A stretch of 50,228 nt of DNA from an uncultured Rhodospirillales bacterium (GTDB lineage Bacteria > Pseudomonadota > Alphaproteobacteria > Reyranellales > Reyranellaceae). The notes beneath the pieces were generated by a model that saw only the letters and a list, made by a program, of their open reading frames with translations, did no database searches and had not been told where the DNA came from. The position numbers were made by a program, and so were the translations under genes. Position 1 is the first letter of the stretch. Every line of letters begins with the position of its first letter. Of the stretch, positions 8,415 through 16,619 are shown piece after piece. Location: positions 1 to 50,228 of the forward strand of contig CADECW010000019.1 of NCBI GenBank assembly GCA_902825855.1. The letters are read 5' to 3'.

Positions 8415-9113
8415 ATGAAGCGATGCCGTACCGCCATCCTCTTTGACGTGGGCGGTCCCCTCGACATGGAGCTCGCCTGGGAGATTGCGGTCGACGGCGC
8501 CATTGCCTCGGCCTGCGGGCTGGAGGGTATCCGCGTCGATCAGGCACTGGTCGACGACGCATCGCACGCGGCGGTCGCCGCCTTCGCGAGCGATGCCTAC
8601 GCACACATGATCGAGACGCTGTGCGGCGGTGATCCGGCCACGATGCGACGGGTCCACCAGCGCGTGCGCGCCATGGTCGGCAATCTCGATGTGTTCCAGC
8701 TGCGGCCCGACGTCGATCGGCTGCTGCGCCAGCTCAACGACCGCGGCGTGAGGCTCGGCATCGTCGCCAACCAACCGCAGGCGGCGCGCGAGCGCCTGGC
8801 GCGCGCCGGCATCGGCGATTTCTTCGCGTATCAGGGCCTGAGCGGCGCCACCGGCTTGAGCAAGCCCGACCCGCGGGCCTTCCAGGCGGCAGCCGTGGCG
8901 CTGGGTGTCGTGCCGGCCGGTTGCATCATGGTCGGCGACCGCATCGACAACGACATCGCGCCTGCCAAGGCGCTCGGCATGGCGACCATCCAACTGCGCG
9001 TCGGTCGCCATCGCCGCCAGCGCCCGCGTTCGCCGGCCGAGGAGCCGGACGTGGTGGTGACGGACGTTCTTGAACTCGAAGCTGCAGTCAATTCCCTGCT
9101 GCTACGCCCGTGA
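8415..9113 (+). CDS. HAD-family hydrolase
   Basis: The 232-residue protein contains the four HAD motifs. Motif I is ILFDVGGPLD with nucleophile Asp11; the +2 position is Gly13 rather than the acid/base Asp of classic DxD phosphatases. Motif II is GIVANQPQ. Motif III is the lysine in GLSKPDPRAF. Motif IV is MVGDRIDNDIAPAKALGM. The helical cap lies between residues ~20 and 90. It starts immediately after the stop of the GST-fold gene, suggesting coupled expression. Other DxG-type HADs such as YihX are active phosphatases, so activity cannot be excluded. Substrate unknown. Confidence 0.85.
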   Translation: MKRCRTAILFDVGGPLDMELAWEIAVDGAIASACGLEGIRVDQALVDDASHAAVAAFASDAYAHMIETLCGGDPATMRRVHQRVRAMVGNLDVFQLRPDVDRLLRQLNDRGVRLGIVANQPQAARERLARAGIGDFFAYQGLSGATGLSKPDPRAFQAAAVALGVVPAGCIMVGDRIDNDIAPAKALGMATIQLRVGRHRRQRPRSPAEEPDVVVTDVLELEAAVNSLLLRP

Positions 9114-9124
9114 GAACATCAGTC

Positions 9125-10636
9125 TCAGTGATGGTGACTGGCGCCGAAACGATGGATATGCAGTGGCGCCTTGGCCAGCCCGGGACAGAATGTGCCGACG
9201 ACCTTTTCGAGGCGGTCGTAGAGCTTCTTGGCCGGTGCGGAAACCTTCTCGCGCCGCAGCCGTGACTCCTCGGCCTTGGCGGCAAGCTTGGCGAGATCGA
9301 CGGTGAGCAGCTTGCGGTCGGCGACCACCATGCGTCCGCCGATCATGACCGAATGCACCGCCGTGCCGTCCTCGGTGTGGACCAGGGCATTCACCGGGTC
9401 GTTGGTCGGGATCCAGTTGATGTGGTGCAGATCGAGGAAAACGATGTCGGCCTTGTAGCCCGGCGCGATGCGGCCGATCTGTTTGTCCAGGCCGAGCGTG
9501 CGTGCGCTGCCTTCGGTCGCGGCAAGCAGGACCTCTGCCGTGGTGATCCAGCGTTCGACGTCCGGGCCCTGGACCTTGGACGCGAACGAGGCGTGACGCA
9601 TGGCCTCGTACATGTTCTGATTGTCCGAGCAGTTGGCGCCATCGGTGCCGATGCCGACATTGATGTCGGCGCGCAGCATGGCGCGCATGTCGGCAAGTCC
9701 GTTTCCCAGCCGCATGTTGGAGCCGGGATTGTGCGCTACCGAGGCGCCGCGATCGCCCAGCCGCTTCATGTCTTCGCCGTCGAGCCACACGCCGTGGGCG
9801 ACGGTGAAGCGCTCGTTGACCAGCCCGAGCTTGTCCATGTGGGCGGCGAGCGAGGTGCCGTAGCGCCTGTAGCCGGCCACGACCTGCACCTTCGATTCGG
9901 CAACGTGGCTGTGAATGCCGACATCGTATTCGCGTGCGAGGTCGCGGCAGGCGATCAGGAAATCGTCGCTGCAGTGGTGCGGGATGGTCGGGCCGAGCGC
10001 CAGCATGACCTTGTCGAAGGGCCATTTCTGCAGCGCTTTCTTCATCTGCCGGGTCGTAGCCTTCCACGGCGCGTAGCGGAAGCTTTCGACCTCTTTCTGC
10101 AACGCCGGAGAAAGGCGCTCCATCAGGCCGGGAATGGCGTCGAAGAAGGTGATGTCGGCGACCATGGGCGCCAGCACGGCGCGCATGCCGACCTCTTCGT
10201 AGGCCCTGGCGATGGCCGACAGCCCGTCGACCGACGGCAGCGGGAACTCGGCGGCGAGATCGTAGGCCGCGGTGCAGCCCTTCATCACCATCTCGGCCGC
10301 GCCGATCATGGACGACAGGTACTTGTCCTCGAGCGTGCGGCCCGAGCCTATCCACTGGCTTGCCGTCAGCAGCAGTTCGAGCGACCACAGATCGCCCAGG
10401 CCCTTGCCGAGATTGCCGGGACTGTGGGTGTGGGCGTTGATCAGGCCGGGATGCATCAGCCGATGCCTGGCGTCGACCACCGCGGCGCCTGCAGGTGCCG
10501 CGAGGCCGGGCCGGCCGATCTCGGCGATGGTGTCGCCTTTGACCAGGATATCGGCCGCCTGGGCCTTGCGCTTGTCGATGTCCAGAAGCCTGCCGCCGCG
10601 GACGATGGTGTAGGGGTGCTTGGGTTTGCTTGCCAT
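9125..10636 (-). CDS. Amidohydrolase, MTA/SAH deaminase-like
   Basis: The 503-residue protein is a metal-dependent amidohydrolase of the ATZ/TRZ and 5-methylthioadenosine/S-adenosylhomocysteine deaminase branch. It has the N-terminal beta-sandwich, then the HxH metal ligands in NAHTHS (His69, His71). Further ligands are in GIHSHVAES, in FTVAHGVWLDGED and in GIGTDGANCSDN. The C-terminus (MIGGRMVVADRKLLTVDL) completes the sandwich. I chose the ATG at 10636 because the longer frame to 10678 overlaps the divergent GFA gene. It probably deaminates or dechlorinates a ring substrate such as a nucleobase derivative, but the substrate cannot be read from the sequence. It converges on the HAD gene with 11 bases between stops. 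Confidence 0.87.
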   Translation of the reverse strand: MASKPKHPYTIVRGGRLLDIDKRKAQAADILVKGDTIAEIGRPGLAAPAGAAVVDARHRLMHPGLINAHTHSPGNLGKGLGDLWSLELLLTASQWIGSGRTLEDKYLSSMIGAAEMVMKGCTAAYDLAAEFPLPSVDGLSAIARAYEEVGMRAVLAPMVADITFFDAIPGLMERLSPALQKEVESFRYAPWKATTRQMKKALQKWPFDKVMLALGPTIPHHCSDDFLIACRDLAREYDVGIHSHVAESKVQVVAGYRRYGTSLAAHMDKLGLVNERFTVAHGVWLDGEDMKRLGDRGASVAHNPGSNMRLGNGLADMRAMLRADINVGIGTDGANCSDNQNMYEAMRHASFASKVQGPDVERWITTAEVLLAATEGSARTLGLDKQIGRIAPGYKADIVFLDLHHINWIPTNDPVNALVHTEDGTAVHSVMIGGRMVVADRKLLTVDLAKLAAKAEESRLRREKVSAPAKKLYDRLEKVVGTFCPGLAKAPLHIHRFGASHHH

Positions 10637-10676
10637 GGGCGATACTCTTGCAGAGATCACGCCAGAGGAGAACGCC

Positions 10677-11081
10677 ATGAAGCTCGAAGGCAGGTGCTAT
10701 TGCGGCAACGTCCGGTATGAGGCCGAGGGCGAGCCCATGATGAAGGCCCAGTGCCATTGCCGGGAATGCCAGTACATCACAGGCGGCGCACCCAACATGT
10801 GCATCGTCATGCCGCTTCAGGGCTTCAAATACACGAAGGGCGCGCCCAAGCAGTTCACGCGCAGCGATCTCGAGAAGCCGGTGACACGGGAATTCTGCCC
10901 TGACTGCGGCACCCATCTCGCCACCCGGCCGCAGCGTCCGGTCATCGTCGTGAAGGTCGGCACGCTCGACGACCCTAAGCTCTATGGCGGCCCGCAAATG
11001 GCGATCTACACCATGGACAAGCAGCCGTTTCACCAGGTTCCCGACGGCCTGCCGGTGTTCGAGCGCATGCCGCAGCGCTGA
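10677..11081 (+). CDS. GFA-family zinc protein (glutathione-dependent formaldehyde-activating-like)
   Basis: The 134-residue protein has the zinc-binding cysteines of the GFA fold: Cys7-x-Cys9, Cys26-x-Cys28-x-x-Cys31 and Cys74-x-x-Cys77 (FCPDCGTHL). The start is the ATG at 10677 with GAGGAG about 6 bases upstream; a longer frame from 10620 lies in the divergent promoter region. The prototype Gfa was proposed to speed S-hydroxymethylglutathione formation, but most homologues have no known role. It is divergent from the amidohydrolase and convergent with rpsU. Confidence 0.88.
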   Translation: MKLEGRCYCGNVRYEAEGEPMMKAQCHCRECQYITGGAPNMCIVMPLQGFKYTKGAPKQFTRSDLEKPVTREFCPDCGTHLATRPQRPVIVVKVGTLDDPKLYGGPQMAIYTMDKQPFHQVPDGLPVFERMPQR

Positions 11082-11087
11082 AACGCA

Positions 11088-11115
11088 AAACCCCCGGGCG
11101 AGCCGGGGGTCATAT
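11088..11115. terminator. Rho-independent-like terminator between GFA gene and rpsU
   Basis: A perfect 8-base stem (ACCCCCGG, then five loop bases, then CCGGGGGT) lies at 11090-11110. On the minus strand it is followed by TTTTGCGTTT, so it fits best as the rpsU terminator. On the plus strand it has no T-run but may still stop GFA transcripts. Confidence 0.65.
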
Positions 11116-11140
11116 TCGAGTTCGAGCCGGGAGGTGAGGG

Positions 11141-11344
11141 CTAGTAGCCCTCGCGCTCCATGCGCTTGCGCATGAGCTTGCGGGTCCGGCGGATGGCCTC
11201 GGCGCGCTCGCGGGCGCGGCGCTCGGAGGGCTTCTCGTAGTTGCGGCGGAGCTTCATCTCACGGAAGATCCCTTCGCGCTGCATCTTCTTCTTCAGGACG
11301 CGCAGCGCCTGATCGACGTTGTTTTCACGAACGAGAACCTGCAC
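11141..11344 (-). CDS. rpsU: 30S ribosomal protein S21
   Basis: The 67-residue protein, starting at a GTG, is bS21. It begins [33 protein letters not shown], and its C-terminal half is rich in arginine and lysine. It binds the 30S platform near the anti-Shine-Dalgarno region and helps initiation. A GGAAG purine run lies about 10 bases before the GTG. A GC-rich hairpin (11377-11396) lies in the leader. It is encoded alone, divergent from the COQ9 gene. Confidence 0.95.
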   Translation of the reverse strand: MQVLVRENNVDQALRVLKKKMQREGIFREMKLRRNYEKPSERRARERAEAIRRTRKLMRKRMEREGY

Positions 11345-11435
11345 TTCGATCGCTTCCTTCCATGCATGGTGGGGCGCCCCGGAAACGGCTCCGGGGGCAA
11401 TTTCGAGGCGGCGGTCGTATCACAGGGAAAGTCCC

Positions 11436-11463
11436 TTGGGAAGCCCGGGGAACTCCCTATATT
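11436..11463 (+). promoter_or_regulatory. Promoter of COQ9-family gene, predicted leaderless
   Basis: A TTGGGA -35-like box (11436-11441), a 16-base spacer and a TATATT -10 box (11458-11463) end only six bases before the ATG at 11470. The transcript would start at or next to the start codon, and no Shine-Dalgarno sequence is visible. Confidence 0.5.
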
Positions 11464-11469
11464 CGCCTG

Positions 11470-12117
11470 ATGGGCATTGAAAATAACAAAAACCCGGTCG
11501 ATCCGGACGCCGAATTGCGCGACCGGTTGTCGGACGCCATGCTCTCAGAGGCCGCCTTCGAGGGCTGGAGCCGGGCCGCACTGCGGGCTGCGTCCCGGCA
11601 GCTCGAGCTGCCGGCAGGCGAGGCGGACCGATTGTTTCCTGGCGGGCCCATCCAGGCGCTCACCTACGCAAGCGAGCGCGCCGACCGGCGCACGGTCGAG
11701 GACATGGAAAAGGAGGGTGTTGCCAGCCTCAAAATACGCGACCGAATAAAGAGCGCCGTCCGCATCCGGCTCGAGCGCCACTCCGGCAACCGCGAGGCCG
11801 CGCGCCGGGCGCTCGCGCTGCTCTCCCTGCCATTCAACGCGCCGCTGGCGATGCGCCTGCTGTACCGCACGGTGGACGCCATGTGGTACGCCGCAGGCGA
11901 CACCAGCACCGATTTCAATTTCTACACCAAGCGGGCCACCCTCGCGGGCGTCTACTCCTCGACGCTGCTCTACTGGCTGAACGACCGCTCGCCAGGAACC
12001 GAGGCGACCTGGGGCTTCCTCGACCGGCGCATCGACGATGTCATGAGGATCGAGAAGTTGAAGAGCCAGGTGAAGTCCTGGACCGGGGGCTCGGTCAGAA
12101 CCGCTTCAAGAAGGTGA
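11470..12117 (+). CDS. COQ9-family protein (ubiquinone biosynthesis accessory)
   Basis: The 215-residue protein matches COQ9, a lipid-binding protein with a TetR-like fold that supports COQ7 hydroxylase in ubiquinone synthesis. The N-terminal half (FEGWSRAALRAASRQLELPAGEADRLFPGGP) is the TetR-like part. The diagnostic C-terminal region is MRLLYRTVDAMWYAAGDTSTDFNFYTKRATLAGVYSSTLLYWLNDRS. Its last ~23 bases overlap the convergent purK stop. COQ9 genes are typical of alphaproteobacteria and mitochondria, which supports the taxonomic call. Confidence 0.93.
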   Translation: MGIENNKNPVDPDAELRDRLSDAMLSEAAFEGWSRAALRAASRQLELPAGEADRLFPGGPIQALTYASERADRRTVEDMEKEGVASLKIRDRIKSAVRIRLERHSGNREAARRALALLSLPFNAPLAMRLLYRTVDAMWYAAGDTSTDFNFYTKRATLAGVYSSTLLYWLNDRSPGTEATWGFLDRRIDDVMRIEKLKSQVKSWTGGSVRTASRR

Positions 12118-13165
12118 CATGCCCCATCTTGCGGCCGGGGCGCGCCGTTGCCTTGCCGTAGAGATGCAGCCTCGCCGTCGGATCGCCGAGATAGCGCAGC
12201 CAGTGGTCGGCTTCGTTGCCTATGAGGTTTTCCATGCGCGACGGCATCAGCACGTCGACCGGCCCCAGCGGCAGGCCGCAGACCGCGCGCACGAGCTGCT
12301 CGAACTGGCTGGTGGCGCAGGCATCGATCGTCCAATGACCCGAATTGTGGGGCCGCGGCGCGAACTCGTTGGCCAGCACGCGGCCGTCCCTGGTGACGAA
12401 CATTTCCAGCGCCACGATGCCTGTGAGATCGAGACCAAGCGCCAGTTCGGCGCCGTAGCGTTCGATGGTGGCCAAGGTCGCCGGCGCGAGGCCCGACGGG
12501 ACCGTCGTGGTGCGTAGAATGCCATCGCGATGGTCGTTGAGACCGATCGGGAAGCAGCGCGTTTCGCCATCGAGGCCGCGCGCCACGATGGCCGAGGTCT
12601 CGCAGGCGAAATCGACCAGCGCCTCCAGTATGCAATCGCGCCGCCCCAACTTCTGCCACGCGGCGGCGAGGCCGGCGCGGTCGGCGACCCGGATCTGGCC
12701 CTTGCCGTCATAACCCTCGGTGCAGGTCTTCAGGATCCCGGGCAGCGCGGTAGCGGCGGCGATGTCGGCCTCACTGCGAATAGCCTGATAGGAGGCCGTT
12801 TCGATACCGAGTGTGCGGAAGAACTCCTTCTCGCGCAGCCGGTGCTGGGCGAGGTGGATCGGCTTGATGCCCGGCCGCACCGGCTTGAGGCGCTGGCATT
12901 CGGCCACTGTCGTCTCGGGCACGTTCTCGAACTCGTAGGTGATTACGTCGACCTGGGTCGCGAAGCGCGCCAGGGCGGCCGTGTCGTCATATTTGCCCTG
13001 GATGTGCGCCGCTGCGACATCGCCACCGATCGAATGCTCCTCCGGTGAATAGACCACGCAGCGATAGCCCAGCCGGGCGGCAGCGAGCGCCGTCATGCGG
13101 CCCAATTGGCCGCCGCCCAGGATGCCGATGGTCGAACCTGGGGGGAGAGGCTTGGTCGAACTCAT
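12095..13165 (-). CDS. purK: N5-carboxyaminoimidazole ribonucleotide synthase
   Basis: The 356-residue ATP-grasp enzyme makes N5-CAIR from AIR, ATP and bicarbonate in purine synthesis. The N-terminus shows TIGILGGGQLGRMTALAAARLGYRCVVYSPE, the ATP-grasp core has LPGILKTCTEGYDGKGQ, and the metal/ATP end has ALEMFVTRDGRVLANEFAPRPHNSGHWTIDA. Length is normal. It follows purE after three bases and is clearly co-transcribed with it. Its 3' end overlaps the convergent COQ9 gene by 23 bases. Confidence 0.96.
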   Translation of the reverse strand: MSSTKPLPPGSTIGILGGGQLGRMTALAAARLGYRCVVYSPEEHSIGGDVAAAHIQGKYDDTAALARFATQVDVITYEFENVPETTVAECQRLKPVRPGIKPIHLAQHRLREKEFFRTLGIETASYQAIRSEADIAAATALPGILKTCTEGYDGKGQIRVADRAGLAAAWQKLGRRDCILEALVDFACETSAIVARGLDGETRCFPIGLNDHRDGILRTTTVPSGLAPATLATIERYGAELALGLDLTGIVALEMFVTRDGRVLANEFAPRPHNSGHWTIDACATSQFEQLVRAVCGLPLGPVDVLMPSRMENLIGNEADHWLRYLGDPTARLHLYGKATARPGRKMGHVTFLKRF

Positions 13166-13168
13166 TTC

Positions 13169-13702
13169 CTAGCGATGCGGTGTCGCGACCTCGTCCGATG
13201 GCGCCCTGGCGACAGCGTCGGTCTGCCGGGCCCGCCATCTTTCCAGCGCCTGCATGATCCTGGTGTCGCCAAGACCAACGATGCTGGCGGCGAGAAGTCC
13301 TGCATTCACCGCGCCCGCGCGTCCAATGGCGAGTGTGCCGACAGGGATGCCGGCAGGCATCTGGACAATGGAAAGAAGACTGTCCTGGCCTTTCAGGGCG
13401 GCGCTCTCGACCGGCACGCCGAGCACTGGCAGGGGGGTCATGGAAGCGGTCATGCCCGGCAGATGGGCAGCACCGCCGGCGCCGGCAATGATGACCTTCA
13501 GGCCACGACCTTTGGCGGCGGCGGCGTAGCTCATCATGCGCTTGGGCGTGCGATGGGCAGAGATGATGCGGGCCTCGAACGGCACTCCCAGCGCCTCGAG
13601 TGTCTCGGCGGCGTGGCGCATGGTCGCCCAGTCGGACTGGCTGCCCATGATCAGGCCGACCGCCGGTTTGCGCGCGGTTCGTTTGGCGGTGGATTTGGCC
13701 AT
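13169..13702 (-). CDS. purE: 5-(carboxyamino)imidazole ribonucleotide mutase
   Basis: The 177-residue class I PurE converts N5-CAIR to CAIR, the step after PurK. The family signatures are [39 protein letters not shown], and then [28 protein letters not shown]. Short basic and acidic extensions flank the core. It lies directly upstream of purK and six bases downstream of the DUF465 gene's stop. Confidence 0.96.
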   Translation of the reverse strand: MAKSTAKRTARKPAVGLIMGSQSDWATMRHAAETLEALGVPFEARIISAHRTPKRMMSYAAAAKGRGLKVIIAGAGGAAHLPGMTASMTPLPVLGVPVESAALKGQDSLLSIVQMPAGIPVGTLAIGRAGAVNAGLLAASIVGLGDTRIMQALERWRARQTDAVARAPSDEVATPHR

Positions 13703-13708
13703 TTCGTC

Positions 13709-13930
13709 TCAGGCGATGATATCGGGAATCAACTGGCTTTCCAGCCTGAGGATCTGGTCCTTGAGGCCGAGCTTGCGCTTTTTCAGCCGCTGCAGCTGAA
13801 GCTGGTCGAACGGCGGTTTCTCGAGCAGGCGGTCGATCACCTCGTCGAGGTCGCGGTGCTCGCTCTTCAAGGCCTCAAGCTTGGCTTTGAGGGTTTCGGC
13901 GTCCTGCGGCTCCGAAGGAGGGTTGCTCAT
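13709..13930 (-). CDS. DUF465/YdcH-family small coiled-coil protein
   Basis: The 73-residue, highly charged protein is predicted to be helical throughout. It has the DUF465 pattern LKSEHRDLDEVIDRLLE...LQRLKKRKLGLKDQILRLESQL, known from E. coli YdcH and many alphaproteobacterial paralogues. Its role is unknown. It ends six bases before purE on the same strand and may be the first gene of that transcript. A second, shorter DUF465 protein lies at 14836-15015. Confidence 0.88.
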   Translation of the reverse strand: MSNPPSEPQDAETLKAKLEALKSEHRDLDEVIDRLLEKPPFDQLQLQRLKKRKLGLKDQILRLESQLIPDIIA

Positions 13931-13991
13931 GCTCTGGCCACCTTGCCCTGCGCCGTGTACCCCTTCGCCCGGCCAAAGGGAAGCACCGAAG

Positions 13992-14546
13992 GTGTCGGAT
14001 TTTCTGCCTCATCCATTCTGGAATTTCTCGCTCGAGCTTTATGCCGGCGAGGGCGTTGCCGAGGCCTGCCTGGACCTGCAGGAAAGGCGCGGCTGCGACG
14101 TGAACATATTGCTCTTCTGCTGCTGGCTCGGCGCCTCCGGCCGGCCGACGCTGACGGCCGCCCGCCTGCGGACCATCCTGACCGCGAGTGATGCCTGGCA
14201 GGCCGAGATCGTACGACCCTTGCGTGCGGTGCGACGACTGCTGAAGGATCGGCCGTGGCCGGATGCGATGCCTGAAACGGTCGACGCGGTGCGCCGACGC
14301 GTCGCCGATGCCGAACTCGCGGCGGAACATGCCGAGCAGATCAAGCTTGCCAGTCTGCACTCACCGTCGGCCGACCGCGATCGACCGGTCGAGAAGCGCC
14401 TGCGCGCCGCGGTCGGCAACCTCGGCGTCTACGCGGTGTGCCTGGGGGTGACGCCCGACGCCAAGGATCGTGCCGCCGTGGTGGCGCTGATGAAGGGAAC
14501 GTTTCCGACGCTCACCGCGGACGAAATCGTGCGGGTGGTCGGCTAG
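13992..14546 (+). CDS. TIGR02444-family protein (DUF2390)
   Basis: The 184-residue protein starts at a GTG (SDFLPHPFWNFSLELYAGEGVAEACLDLQER), and the region through DVNILLFCCWLGASG is the signature of the TIGR02444/DUF2390 family. It appears soluble and helical. An AAGGGA about 12 bases before the GTG is a weak ribosome-binding site. It is divergent from the DUF465-purE-purK set. Function is unknown in the family. Confidence 0.82.
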   Translation: MSDFLPHPFWNFSLELYAGEGVAEACLDLQERRGCDVNILLFCCWLGASGRPTLTAARLRTILTASDAWQAEIVRPLRAVRRLLKDRPWPDAMPETVDAVRRRVADAELAAEHAEQIKLASLHSPSADRDRPVEKRLRAAVGNLGVYAVCLGVTPDAKDRAAVVALMKGTFPTLTADEIVRVVG

Positions 14547-14835
14547 GTGATGAGCCGGGCGTGCCTTGAGTTTACCGATGGCAACAAATTGCATTGGGGA
14601 ATGGGAGTGAGTTCCATTTCACGCGCAGTTTCTTACGTTTGACGGGTTGGTTCCGCCGGATTTTTCCTCAGAGTTCCTCAGCAGAAAGGCCTTGAAATAC
14701 GAGTATGCAGGCGACAATTCAGCCGTGCTGGCCGTCTCGCCAGTTATGCACAGCGGCAGGCATGCCCGATTCGGCGTGACTCGCTGCAATGAAGGAGTCA
14801 CAGTTCTTCGTCCGCAACCAGCTCGGAGGTCGCCC

Positions 14836-15015
14836 GTGAGCACAGTGGACCATATCGAAGCGCTCAAGGCCAAGCATGCTTCCCTTGAGCATGCGATCGA
14901 TCAGGAGAATATGCGCCCGCATCCCGACGACGATGCGATATGCAGCCTCAAGAAGCGCAAGCTACAAATCAAGGACGAGATTGCCCGATTGACCGCCTCC
15001 AGCACACGACACTGA
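14836..15015 (+). CDS. Second DUF465/YdcH-family small protein
   Basis: This 59-residue protein starts at a GTG with a clean ribosome-binding site (CGGAGG, about 6 bases away). It shows the DUF465 pattern IEALKAKHASLEHAIDQE...ICSLKKRKLQIKDEIARL, similar to the protein at 13709-13930 but shorter. It stands alone between a 289-base gap and a convergent SrfA-like gene. Function unknown. Confidence 0.82.
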   Translation: MSTVDHIEALKAKHASLEHAIDQENMRPHPDDDAICSLKKRKLQIKDEIARLTASSTRH

Positions 15016-15062
15016 CGCTCCTGTTCCAAGGCCGGCCTCACTGGGCACGGCCGCTGCTTCGA

Positions 15063-15097
15063 CGGCCCCGAGCGGGGCCGCGGGCGAATCCGCCCGC
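15063..15097. terminator. Two back-to-back GC hairpins between convergent genes
   Basis: CGGCCCC-gagc-GGGGCCG (15063-15080) is followed directly by GCGGGCG-aatc-CGCCCGC (15080-15097). Both stems are perfect 7-base pairings with four-base loops. They lie between convergent stops at 15015 and 15176. No T-run is present, so termination activity is inferred from position only. Confidence 0.4.
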
Positions 15098-15175
15098 CTG
15101 AAGCGGGTGGTGACGGCGGCTGCCAATGCGCTGATCCAGAAGGCGCGGTCTTATGTCCGGTCTCGCGCGCTGGTC

Positions 15176-16510
15176 TCAGTTCAACTTGTGCAGGTTCACT
15201 GTCCAGCTCACCGGGCCGAAGGCGCCCTGTGACCTGCCGCTGCATTGGGCGACATTGTCGGCGCCGCGTTGGCAGACGAGCTGATCGGCGTACCAGCGCG
15301 ACCCGTCGTTGCACGATGAATCGCCGTCGCGGATGCGCAGCGTCGGGCCATCGAAACGCGCCTGCGCACGGGTACGGCACGCGGTGCGGCCGCGCCGCCA
15401 CTCGAGCTGGCCGTTGCCGTTGGCGTCGAAGCAGTAGGACGACACGCCGGGCTGACCCTGCATCGGCTCGTGGCGGAACGGATCGGTGCGCCAGCAACCC
15501 GACATGAAGGAATAGTCGTTGGTGGGCGCGGGCAGGCGCAGGCGGTTGTCGTTGGGATTCGGCTGGCGCGGCGTAGGCGCCGGAGCGGGCGTCGGTGCGG
15601 GCTTGGGCGGCGGCGGCGCGACCGCCACCTGCGGCGGTGGCTTCGGCTGTTCCGGCGGCTTGCAGTCGGCGATGCGCTTCTTGAGCTCGGCCTCGATCAG
15701 CGACAGCTCGACCTTGAGAATGCGTTCGCGCGACTGCTCGGTCGAGAAGCGTGCTTTGAGGGCGGGCGTCGGATCGGGCGGCAGTTCGCCGGGCGGCGGT
15801 GCGGGTGGGCCTTCGCGAGTAGCCAGCGACAACGATGGCTCGGCGGGCAGCAACTCCCGCAGCAGCCAGGCCGCTCCCAGCAGCAGGAGCATCAAGGGCA
15901 GGGCGAGCAGCAGCGTGCGCAGCCACGGGATGCTCGTGCTCGCCGCGCGTATCGCGGGCAACGCAGTCACGGCGGGAGCTTCGAGCACCGGGCGTCGCCC
16001 TGCTGGGTTGACGGGAACTGGCTCGGGGGGCGGGGGCGGCGGCGTTGCCGGCAGCAGCGAGGCGGCGGCCTCCTTCTCGTAGCCCCAGCACGCGATGACC
16101 GGCCGCTCGCCGACCATGAAAACGAACGACGGTGCCGGCGCACGCGCGGCCAGCTGCAGCGACAGCCCGACGACCCCCATGTCCTCGCGTGGGCCGGCGC
16201 CGGCCAACGTATCGCCGAGGCGTCGGATCTCGGCCAATGCACGTTCGACCCTGGCCATCACTTCGATGCGCTTTCCCGATGGCAGTGCCGACAAGGGCTG
16301 AACCGTACCAGGCCAGTCGGCGTACCAGTCGATCGCCTTGCCGTCCTCGTGCTGCTGCGGATCGGCAAGAAGCCCGGCGGCGTCGTCACCCAGCCGGCGA
16401 CGCACCACGCGGCGAAGCTGTGGGGCGGCGTTGTGCAGCGGCTCGCCGCGCACCCCGAGGGGGCGCACGCCGCTCCGCGTGGTGATGATCAACGTGGTCG
16501 GGCCGGCCAT
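15176..16510 (-). CDS. SrfA-like single-span membrane protein
   Basis: The 444-residue protein has an N-terminal soluble domain with the phrase DGKAIDWYADWPGTVQPLSALP at about residues 56-77. A proline run (PPPPPPEPVPV, ~156-166) follows, then one membrane helix (~197-217) and a second proline/alanine-rich linker (~290-330). A C-terminal cysteine-containing domain begins at SGCWRTDP and includes YCFDANGNGQLEWRRG, SSCNDGSRWYADQLVCQ and AQCSGRS. The DWY segment and overall plan resemble SrfA of the SrfABC set in enterobacteria and some proteobacteria; this is from memory of the family, not a search. No srfB or srfC is in the window. The C-terminal domain is probably extracytoplasmic. Confidence 0.6.
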   Translation of the reverse strand: MAGPTTLIITTRSGVRPLGVRGEPLHNAAPQLRRVVRRRLGDDAAGLLADPQQHEDGKAIDWYADWPGTVQPLSALPSGKRIEVMARVERALAEIRRLGDTLAGAGPREDMGVVGLSLQLAARAPAPSFVFMVGERPVIACWGYEKEAAASLLPATPPPPPPEPVPVNPAGRRPVLEAPAVTALPAIRAASTSIPWLRTLLLALPLMLLLLGAAWLLRELLPAEPSLSLATREGPPAPPPGELPPDPTPALKARFSTEQSRERILKVELSLIEAELKKRIADCKPPEQPKPPPQVAVAPPPPKPAPTPAPAPTPRQPNPNDNRLRLPAPTNDYSFMSGCWRTDPFRHEPMQGQPGVSSYCFDANGNGQLEWRRGRTACRTRAQARFDGPTLRIRDGDSSCNDGSRWYADQLVCQRGADNVAQCSGRSQGAFGPVSWTVNLHKLN

Positions 16511-16619
16511 TCCGCCAACAAAATAACCGGCCGATTATGGCGAGGCGATGATCGGTTCAGGCCATTCGGCCGCCGCCTTCCAACCTCCGACAGCCCCTAT
16601 TGGGAATGCTCATCGGCGA

